NCBI GenBank assembly: GCA_020723725.1
Contig: DYIG01000010.1
Location: 1 to 6,496 of the forward strand
Reading direction: 5' to 3'
DNA length: 6,496 nucleotides
DNA from: Thermaerobacter marianensis
Lineage (GTDB): Bacteria; Bacillota; Sulfobacillia; DYIH01; DYIG01
Shown piece by piece: positions 1 to 5,643 of the stretch. How positions within the stretch are numbered: the first letter of the stretch is position 1; each line of letters opens with the position of its first letter. Below the pieces are notes generated by a model. That model was not told the origin of the DNA. It did no database searches and saw nothing but the letters and a program-made list of their open reading frames with translations. Made by a program: the position numbers and the translations under genes.

Positions 1-248
1 AGAAGCGAGGCCATCTGTCTGCAAAAAGCTCCCGTTTCTTTAATACTAAGCCGCCGCCCGAAGGGGGCCAGGACGCCTTTGAAGTATCGTTCCATAATAC
101 GTATAACGTCTCGGTCAACTTCGATATCGGTTATCAGAAGACCGGTCCGCCGTAGGTTCTCAACGGCCCTGACCAGGCTTGAAGCCTCCGCAACGCCCTT
201 GATGCGTCGTCCCCTTCTGTCCATGGCGGTATAGATATAATGAGGCAT
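1..248 (-). CDS. pilC: Type IV pilus inner-membrane platform protein PilC/GspF, N-terminal fragment
   Basis: The first 82 codons of a PilC/GspF-family protein are present; the gene continues past the left edge. The family forms the polytopic membrane platform that works with PilB to assemble pilin subunits into a fibre. The opening residues, MPHYIYTAMDRRGRRIKG, match the conserved N-terminus of the family (M-P-x-Y-x-Y-x-A-x-D-x-x-G, then G-x-x-x-A). The later stretch ETGAFCRQMASLL is the usual beginning of the first T2SSF domain (F-x-R-Q-L-A-x-L-L). The ATG at 248 is preceded by AGGTGA (253-258) four bases upstream, which supports this start. It begins 17 bases after the pilB stop on the same strand, so the two are probably cotranscribed. 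The later cytoplasmic domains and membrane helices cannot be seen, so pilC versus gspF rests on the neighbour. Confidence 0.88.
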   Translation of the reverse strand, partial: MPHYIYTAMDRRGRRIKGVAEASSLVRAVENLRRTGLLITDIEVDRDVIRIMERYFKGVLAPFGRRLSIKETGAFCRQMASL

Positions 249-265
249 GTCATCACCTGTCAGAT

Positions 266-1915
266 TTAGAGATCGAGCAAACCAGCACGGCTCACTTCTT
301 CTATCGTCGTCAATCCGTCCATGGCTTTGCGCAGGCCATCCTTTACAAGGGAAACCATGCCCTCAGACAAAGCCTGTTTACGGATTGTCGCTGTAGGGGC
401 TTTCGCCGTTGCCATTTCCCTTATTGCCGTGCTGACCACCATGAGCTCAAAAATACCTACTCGGCCACGGTAACCCGTTCCCTTGCAGCGATGACACCCG
501 CGTCCCCGATAAAAGACACTTGCTTCCGGAGGGATCTCCAGGAAATGCCTCTCCAGGGCATCGGGAGGCAATTGGTAGGCCTCACGGCAATTTGAACATA
601 TACGCCGCACCAGCCTCTGGGCTAAAACCCCTGACACCGCTGAGGCGACGAGATAGGGCTCAACACCCATATCGATAAGGCGAGTAATGGCGCCGGGGGC
701 GTCGTTGGTGTGCAGACTGCTAAGTACAAGGTGACCGGTTAGCGCAGCCCTGATGGCCGTCTCGGCAGTTTCGGAGTCTCGAATCTCTCCGACTACCATA
801 ACATCGGGGTCCTGGCGCAGGAATGACCTCAAACCGCTGGAGAACGTGAGCCCTGCCCGAGGGTTAACCTGAACCTGTGCGGTCCCGGGGACGACGTATT
901 CCACAGGGTCCTCTATGGTAACTATATTTATTTCCGAGCTATTGATTTCAAAGAGACTGGCAGTCAGGGTGGTGGTTTTCCCACTCCCGGTGGGACCGGT
1001 CACCAGGATCATCCCTACCGGCAGCCTGATGATCTGCCGAAAGGCACTCAGGGTATCCGGCATGAAACCCAGGTCGTCCAGCCTGGTGATGGAACGCCCC
1101 TTGTCAAGAATACGGATTGTCATCTTTTCCCCGTGGATTGTCGGCAGAGTACTGGTACGCAGATCAACCTCGCGGCCCCTGTACTCCAACTGAATACGCC
1201 CGTCTTGCGGGATCCTGCGCTCGGAGATGTCCATGGATGAAAGGAGCTTTAGCCTGGATATGAGCGCAGGGTAGATGTCCGGGGATGGGTTATCGACGGT
1301 ATGCAGCACGCCATCAATGCGATAACGCACGCGAACCGCATCCTGCTGCGGCTCTATGTGAATATCGCTGGCTCCCTCTTCAATGGCATTATGTATCAGT
1401 TCATCCGCCAGTTTAACCGCAGGGGAATCCAGCAGGTCCTCCTGAAGCCGCGGATCAAGCGCACCTTCAACTACTTTGTCGGCGGGGCGTGGCCTAAAGG
1501 CCTCCGATATGATCCGTTCCAGTGCCCGGCCTGTAACAATTACTGGTGTTACATTGCAGCCAAGCAAAAACGAAATGTCATTTATCTTGAAGACGTCGAT
1601 CGGGTCGTCAATGGCTACCTTTATGACGTCATCGTCAGCAGAGATGGGTATGGCACGGTATTGCCGCGCCAGGTTTTCCGGAAGGAGCCTGGACGCCTCG
1701 TAATCGACCTCGAGCTGCGATTCAGGCAGGAAAGGAATGCCGGTCTGGTCCGCAACGGTGCGGGCGACATCCTCCTCAGTGACAAAACCGAGCGCGACGA
1801 GGGTCTCCCCCAGCCTGAGACCGGTGCTGGCCTTCTCCTCCATGGCCTGTTTCAGTTGTTCTTCCGTTATCAACCCTGCGGAGATGAGCATCTCCCCGAG
1901 GCGTCGAATGGCCAA
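266..1915 (-). CDS. pilB: Type IV pilus assembly ATPase PilB (GspE/PulE family)
   Basis: This is a hexameric cytoplasmic ATPase that powers pilin polymerisation through PilC. Numbering from the longer GTG start at 1957 (563 aa): an N-terminal MshEN/T2SSE_N-type region (about 19-155) begins LGEMLISAGLITEEQL; the ATPase domain follows from about 175. Walker A is GPTGSGKT (321-328), the Asp box VTIEDPVEY (346-354), Walker B around DPDVMVVGEIRD (383-394), and the His box TGHLVLSSLHTND (407-419). Four cysteines, C454, C457, C488 and C491, form the zinc-binding tetracysteine site typical of GspE/PilB and absent from PilT. All catalytic motifs look intact. I prefer the TTG at 1915 (549 aa): AGGGGG lies six bases upstream, whereas the GTG at 1957 has no visible ribosome binding site and adds 14 basic, non-conserved residues. 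Assignment to PilB over GspE rests on general family resemblance and the surface-structure context. Confidence 0.93.
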   Translation of the reverse strand: MAIRRLGEMLISAGLITEEQLKQAMEEKASTGLRLGETLVALGFVTEEDVARTVADQTGIPFLPESQLEVDYEASRLLPENLARQYRAIPISADDDVIKVAIDDPIDVFKINDISFLLGCNVTPVIVTGRALERIISEAFRPRPADKVVEGALDPRLQEDLLDSPAVKLADELIHNAIEEGASDIHIEPQQDAVRVRYRIDGVLHTVDNPSPDIYPALISRLKLLSSMDISERRIPQDGRIQLEYRGREVDLRTSTLPTIHGEKMTIRILDKGRSITRLDDLGFMPDTLSAFRQIIRLPVGMILVTGPTGSGKTTTLTASLFEINSSEINIVTIEDPVEYVVPGTAQVQVNPRAGLTFSSGLRSFLRQDPDVMVVGEIRDSETAETAIRAALTGHLVLSSLHTNDAPGAITRLIDMGVEPYLVASAVSGVLAQRLVRRICSNCREAYQLPPDALERHFLEIPPEASVFYRGRGCHRCKGTGYRGRVGIFELMVVSTAIREMATAKAPTATIRKQALSEGMVSLVKDGLRKAMDGLTTIEEVSRAGLLDL

Positions 1916-1921
1916 GTTCTT

Positions 1922-1927
1922 CCCCCT
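1922..1927 (-). promoter_or_regulatory. Ribosome binding site supporting the TTG start of pilB
   Basis: On the minus strand AGGGGG is followed by six bases and then TTG at 1915. This spacing fits a Shine-Dalgarno site and is the reason for preferring the shorter PilB start over the GTG at 1957. Confidence 0.6.
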
Positions 1928-1956
1928 GTTACGCCTGAACCCGGCGTCCGTTCTCA

Positions 1957-1978
1957 CCGGGATTATCGTAAATCCGGG
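1957..1978. repeat. Imperfect palindrome in the pilB / small membrane gene divergent gap
   Basis: GGATT (1960-1964) and AATCC (1971-1975) are perfect inverted arms around a six-base centre ATCGTA. Beyond a G-G mismatch the flanks add two more C-G pairs, giving seven of eight matched positions per arm. It lies between the two divergently transcribed genes, so it could be an operator or a small hairpin in the pilB leader. If the longer PilB start were used, its first base would fall in the GTG. No bound regulator can be named. Confidence 0.25.
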
Positions 1979-2022
1979 ACATTATGTGTACTCCACGGCA
2001 CCGAGGATAGTTCGCTGGGGAC

Positions 2023-2319
2023 ATGATGCGGGGGCTGTACTATAATGTTGTTATGGCCGTATTGGGTTTGATGGCGACATCCTTTCTCTTAAACCTGCCC
2101 ATGGGGATCTGGAGAGGCAAAACCGGCAGGATCTCACCGCTCTGGCTGGTCGTCATGCACCTCATCGTGGTGGTGCTGATTTTAATGAGGCGTTTCCTTC
2201 ACCTGAACCTCTTTTATATTCCGCTCAGCCTATCCGCAGGCATTTTGGCCCAGTTCATCGGTCGGCGTTTTGGGAGGAACGCCGGGGAAGCCGGGGGTTT
2301 GCAAAAAGACCTCGTATAA
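2023..2319 (+). CDS. Small membrane protein of unknown function, three predicted helices
   Basis: A 98-residue hydrophobic protein that I do not recognise as a named family. Likely membrane segments are residues 6-26, 38-56 and 62-80. Short basic stretches (RGKTGR at 31-36, MRRF at 55-58, RRFGRN at 81-86) lie between and after them, and the tail is hydrophilic. The start is ambiguous between adjacent ATG codons at 2023 and 2026; a modest G-rich site (TGGGGA) precedes them. A third ATG at 2053 has no clear binding site. The gene is divergent from pilB, with roughly 65-107 bases between starts, and convergent with the protease gene. Its stop codon touches the left arm of a strong inverted repeat, which supports it as a real transcription unit. 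The hydrophobic pattern and the lack of a competing ORF favour a gene, but no function can be inferred beyond membrane location. A shared role with the pilus is possible but unproven. Confidence 0.62.
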   Translation: MMRGLYYNVVMAVLGLMATSFLLNLPMGIWRGKTGRISPLWLVVMHLIVVVLILMRRFLHLNLFYIPLSLSAGILAQFIGRRFGRNAGEAGGLQKDLV

Positions 2320-2364
2320 ATATTGGGCTGGCCTCCCTCGAATGGGGTAGGCCAGCCCAATATT
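2319..2364. terminator. Strong inverted repeat, likely bidirectional terminator
   Basis: The 16-base arms AATATTGGGCTGGCCT (2319-2334) and AGGCCAGCCCAATATT (2349-2364) are perfectly complementary around a 14-base loop. Inside the loop CCC (2335-2337) can pair with GGG, extending the stem past a bulged T. It lies between two convergent genes, overlapping the last base of the small membrane gene's stop and 27 bases past the protease stop. The A+T-rich stem base supplies some U residues on either strand (AATATTTAT on the minus strand), but neither side has a long uninterrupted T run, so termination strength is inferred from the stem and the position. Confidence 0.82.
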
Positions 2365-2391
2365 AGATAAGTTTCCTTCTCACGGATAAGC

Positions 2392-5355
2392 TTAGGGTTG
2401 GGCCGTCACAGACAGCACACGTAGCACCGGGCCGCGCATGTAAATACTGGCACCGCGGTGCTCCAGACCAGTAACCCGTACCCGTTTGCCAATGTTGGCT
2501 TCCAAGGCTTCCGCCACTTCGTCATTTACTGGGACGAGGACGTATACCTCCTTCTTGCCGGATGTCGTTACCTCCAACTCGAAGTGCCTGCCCTCGACTT
2601 GGTTGACGGTCAGGGTCCCCTCAAGCGCCTGCGGCACTTCCAGGAAACCGGCCATCTCCATCGCCCGGAACACCAGGGTTACCGCCTGAGCCCGCGTTGA
2701 ACCATCCTTGGGCGCGAAAGATGCAGGGGTCAACCCCTGGACTAAACCCTTCTTCCGAGCCAGGGACACATAGCCTCTCGCCCATTCACTCACCTCTGCC
2801 GAATCGCCGAAGGCCAGATCGGCCCCATCGGATAACCCAACGGTTTTATCCAGGTCTAACGCCCGCACAACCAAGGCCGACATCTCTTCTCTGGTGACAG
2901 GATCATCCGGCCGGAAGCGTCCCTCGTTACCAAATACGAGGTCGTATTTAGCGGCTGTCTCAATATACGTGAATTGCCATGTGCCAGGAATGACATCGCT
3001 GAAAGTACTGTTAGCTGGCGTAATTTTTTCAACCTCACGACTTGGATCCTGCGCCAGCATCTCAACCAGTATCTTAGCCATTTCGGCTCGGGTAATTACC
3101 TTATCCGGAAGGAATCGGCCGTCCCCGGCCCCGGCCACCACGTGGCGGGCGGCCAGCAGTTCAGCCTCATCCCTGGCCCAGTGAGATTCGAGGTCGGCAA
3201 AGGTTGGTGAGTACGCCATGACCGCATAACGGCTGAAACCCTTCAGCTTGGCTTGCACAACACCGGTTGCGGGATCAACACGACCGCCGACATAGGTCCA
3301 CTTGGCCGAATCCTTCTCATCCTGCCGGTAGAGGCCGAGCTTACGCGCATCGACCGCCCTCAGCTTCTCCTTGTCGTAGCGAATAGTTACCATGACCGGT
3401 TTCTGGAGCTTGGCTTCCCCGGTATCAAACTGGAATACCGGACTGAGGGGCACCAGCGAAGAAACGCCGGTCTTGGCCGCCTCGGCCAGCTTCTTGACGC
3501 TGAAGTTCGCATCCTTATCGAAGGCGCCGACCTCAAAGTTTATCTCGACCGCCCCGTCAAAGGCTTTGAGCGAGCCGCCCTTGGGGCCGATCTTATCTTC
3601 GACACGGTCTTCGCCGCCGGACTGGATGTCACCACCACCGGAACTCCCACCGCCGCCACCGCCAGTACTGCTCGGCTGCACATCAACGGTTGCGGTATCC
3701 CTGCCCAACTCTAGGCCGCCCAAGTTGCGGGCAACGGCAATCAGAGAATGGTTACCGCTAGACCTCGGGGTCCAAGTCACGCTTAAAGTCGGGCTGGCGT
3801 GTGCATGCGAGGTGGGGTTGTAAAATAGCCACTCATCGACATCGATTGTTGCCAGAGGCAAGCCATCAGTTGTGTCCTCATAAACATCAACATAGACCAC
3901 CATCTCCGGCACCGGCACTGTTACGCTCACGCTTGAAGACCGGTTGACCCTAGCACTGCTGGGACCTGCAATGCTCACCACTGCGGGTGGTGTGGTTATA
4001 AGGGCCGCATAAGCATCAACACGCCCCCGCCCGGTGAAGCGATCCCAGCCCATCAGGTTCTCACTCTGCCCGGCGGCGATGTCCGTCTGGATGTCAACCG
4101 CCGAGGTGATGATGGCGGCCCCGATCTCATAGGCGCTGTAATCCTGATAGACCGCCTTGATGACTGCGGCAATGCCCGAAACCATGGGAGTGGCCATGGA
4201 CGTGCCGGAGAAGTACCTGTAGTCCGGTTCTCCGACCGGAGAAATCTCATAAGTGCAATCTGGGAGACCGTTCGTGCAAACGCTTAGGACAAAATCCCCC
4301 GGGGCAACAACATCCAATTCCGGCCCGTAATTTGAACCCCAAAAGCCGTCTTCTCGGGCGCGCCTGTCAAGGTAATTCGACGCCCCAACCGTGAGTACCC
4401 CTGGCAGGGCGCCAGGGTAGTTTATGGCATCGGCGTCTTGATTACCTGCCGCACCCACGACCAGGATGTCGTTGGCCTGGGCATAGGCTATAGCAACCAT
4501 CTCTATAAAACTAAATTCAACGGCGCCCAGGCTAAGGTTGATAATGTCCGCCCCATTGTCAACCGCATAACTAATCGCATTAACCAGGTTTTCCGTTGAA
4601 AAAGTATCCGTACCAATCCTGACGGGTAGGATATTGGCATAGACCATACCCGCCACCCCGGCCACCCCGAGGCCATTATTGGTTGCGGCAGCGATGATAC
4701 CGGCAACGTGGGTACCGTGTCCTGTGGTGTCCATGGGGTCGTTATCCCCATCAGCAAAGTCATACCCGGGCAGAACGACACCGGCAAGGTCGGGGTGATT
4801 ATAATCTACCCCCGAGTCAATGACGGCAACAACAACCGGGGTGTTGGGGTTTGGGACTCCGTAAACCGAATCATATACCGCTTCATGGACCGCAGGAAAA
4901 CCGATCTTTCCCAACCCCCACTGCAAAGATCCCATGTTCCAATCGTTCACCGCACCGAATAACGGGTCATCAGGTAGGGATTTTAAGCGGCGAATACTAT
5001 TCGGGCCCGCAGCCAAGACATTAGGATCCTTTTTCAGGTAAGCCAAGGCCTCTTCCACACTTAAACCTGGAGGCAATTTAAATTTATGTATACCTAGCTT
5101 GGGTTGTACAGTAGAGGACTTGACTGCACCGGCAGAATGAGCCGTTCTGACTTTGGCAGCAGTGGATACCCCCTGTTTGTATATAACGAGTACCTCTCCC
5201 GGGACATACGTCCCCGGTACTAGCCTAGATTCAACCTGTAGTGCATTGCCATCGGCCTTATTCGGAGAAGATAAGGCAAAACTTACCATACTATTAAAAA
5301 AGAATGATAATAATACTAAGCATACTCCAAATACCCTTATGCATCTTCGTCTCAA
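2392..5355 (-). CDS. Secreted subtilisin-like (S8) serine protease with three SLH repeats
   Basis: A 987-residue surface protease. A signal peptide has basic start RRRCIR, a hydrophobic core and a likely cut after SFA at residue 27. Residues about 48-125 resemble the fervidolysin-type propeptide (PGEVLVIYKQG). The S8 domain spans about 172-455, with triad D180 (AVIDSGVD), H213 (GHGTHVAG) and S386 (SGTSMATP), and oxyanion N305 (GAAGN); it should be active. An Ig-like segment (456-560) and a Gly/Ser linker (561-580) follow. A ZU5-like module (about 586-714) starts IGPKGGS and ends FSRYAVMAYS. Three SLH repeats (716-769, 783-836, 847-901) carry TRAE, TREE and TRAQ motifs, which in this family bind secondary cell-wall polymer. 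The C-terminal 80 residues look like an OB-type beta domain. The start is TTG at 5355, with AGGAG ten bases upstream; no in-frame ATG is near. Substrate is unknown; S-layer or exoprotein processing, or peptide scavenging, are options. Confidence 0.95.
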   Translation of the reverse strand: MRRRCIRVFGVCLVLLSFFFNSMVSFALSSPNKADGNALQVESRLVPGTYVPGEVLVIYKQGVSTAAKVRTAHSAGAVKSSTVQPKLGIHKFKLPPGLSVEEALAYLKKDPNVLAAGPNSIRRLKSLPDDPLFGAVNDWNMGSLQWGLGKIGFPAVHEAVYDSVYGVPNPNTPVVVAVIDSGVDYNHPDLAGVVLPGYDFADGDNDPMDTTGHGTHVAGIIAAATNNGLGVAGVAGMVYANILPVRIGTDTFSTENLVNAISYAVDNGADIINLSLGAVEFSFIEMVAIAYAQANDILVVGAAGNQDADAINYPGALPGVLTVGASNYLDRRAREDGFWGSNYGPELDVVAPGDFVLSVCTNGLPDCTYEISPVGEPDYRYFSGTSMATPMVSGIAAVIKAVYQDYSAYEIGAAIITSAVDIQTDIAAGQSENLMGWDRFTGRGRVDAYAALITTPPAVVSIAGPSSARVNRSSSVSVTVPVPEMVVYVDVYEDTTDGLPLATIDVDEWLFYNPTSHAHASPTLSVTWTPRSSGNHSLIAVARNLGGLELGRDTATVDVQPSSTGGGGGGSSGGGDIQSGGEDRVEDKIGPKGGSLKAFDGAVEINFEVGAFDKDANFSVKKLAEAAKTGVSSLVPLSPVFQFDTGEAKLQKPVMVTIRYDKEKLRAVDARKLGLYRQDEKDSAKWTYVGGRVDPATGVVQAKLKGFSRYAVMAYSPTFADLESHWARDEAELLAARHVVAGAGDGRFLPDKVITRAEMAKILVEMLAQDPSREVEKITPANSTFSDVIPGTWQFTYIETAAKYDLVFGNEGRFRPDDPVTREEMSALVVRALDLDKTVGLSDGADLAFGDSAEVSEWARGYVSLARKKGLVQGLTPASFAPKDGSTRAQAVTLVFRAMEMAGFLEVPQALEGTLTVNQVEGRHFELEVTTSGKKEVYVLVPVNDEVAEALEANIGKRVRVTGLEHRGASIYMRGPVLRVLSVTAQP

Positions 5356-5358
5356 ATC

Positions 5359-5388
5359 TTATTCACTCCTATTTTGACAAATTGCCAT
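5359..5388 (-). CDS. Possible 9-codon leader peptide upstream of the protease
   Basis: ATG at 5388 opens a frame encoding MAICQNRSE and ends with TAA at 5359-5361, three bases before the protease TTG. A strong GGAGGAG (5397-5403) lies eight bases upstream, a better ribosome binding site than that of the protease itself. The protease's own AGGAG is embedded in the leader codons, so ribosomes translating the leader could affect initiation of the protease by coupling or by occlusion. The same frame is open upstream: an ATG at 5460 would give 33 residues and a TTG at 5559 gives 66, but these lack an equally good site. The peptide has no recognisable run of one amino acid that would mark a classical attenuator. 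It may be fortuitous. Confidence 0.3.
   Translation of the reverse strand: MAICQNRSE
5366..5370 (-). promoter_or_regulatory. Ribosome binding site for the TTG-started protease gene
   Basis: AGGAG on the minus strand lies ten bases before the TTG at 5355. The spacing is slightly long, but no in-frame ATG or GTG gives the signal peptide a better start. The site sits inside the last codons of the short leader ORF. Confidence 0.6.
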
Positions 5389-5643
5389 GACGGCATCTCC
5401 TCCAAGGAGCATTATGGACACCGTTGTATAATACTGCAAAACTTTCATATTTCTTTCCATAATAATCCCTTGCGCCCCTAAGAGCGGTGTCTGCGGGTCG
5501 AACAACTCACGAAGATAATCCCGGCGACCATGCAATATGCGGTGAATGACAGATGACAACCAGGTCGGCCTCGCAGTTACAGGTTAGCAACAATACCGGT
5601 TCGTCAAGCTGGCAAAAAGCTTTTCAGGGGCTCACTCTCGAAG
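5389..5643. other. Interval without a confident gene
   Basis: Apart from the candidate promoter and ribosome site, I see no supported gene here. Two overlapping minus-strand frames are open: one from about 5623 to 5507 (ending ...VICHSPHIAWSPGLSS), and one from 5559 to 5359. Neither has a convincing start site or a recognisable family. No classic rho-independent terminator with a T run follows the transferase gene. A short inverted repeat, AAGCT/AGCTT at 5606-5622, is present but weak. I looked for the conserved cores of c-di-GMP riboswitches and did not find them. Confidence 0.5.
5411..5439 (-). promoter_or_regulatory. Candidate sigma-A-type promoter for the protease gene
   Basis: On the minus strand TTGCAG (5434-5439) and CATAAT (5411-5416) are separated by exactly 17 bases. 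The -10 matches five of six consensus positions, but the -35 matches only TTG. Transcription would start near 5404, giving a leader of about 50 bases to the TTG. That would leave the GGAGGAG of the short leader ORF at the extreme 5' end, which weakens one or other of the two calls. Confidence 0.3.

Noticed and set aside
1301..2026. 241-codon plus-strand frame opposite pilB
   Set aside because: It is antisense to a PilB with every catalytic motif intact, its translation resembles no family, and it runs into the start of the small membrane gene.
2041..2046. TATAAT on the plus strand near the start of the small membrane gene
   Set aside because: It lies within the coding frame from the better-supported ATG at 2023/2026 and has no matching -35.
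3253..3823. Plus-strand frames of 143 and 153 codons opposite the protease linker and ZU5-like region
   Set aside because: They mirror the Gly/Ser linker as Pro/Thr/Ala-rich sequence and have no supported start; the protease reading is continuous through this region.
4503..4787. Minus-strand 94-codon frame inside the protease
   Set aside because: It is an out-of-frame shadow of the S8 catalytic domain without a binding site or family resemblance.
5427..5432. TATAAT on the plus strand as a rightward promoter
   Set aside because: No -35-like hexamer is found at about 17 bases upstream, and no plus-strand gene follows.
5606..5622. AAGCT/AGCTT inverted repeat as terminator of the transferase gene
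   Set aside because: The stem is only five base pairs and no T run follows on the minus strand, so it cannot be called a terminator.
5404..5643. c-di-GMP or other known riboswitch in the protease leader
   Set aside because: Short motifs such as GCAAAAAGC drew attention, but the conserved core and flanking stems of c-di-GMP-I or c-di-GMP-II classes are not present on either strand.
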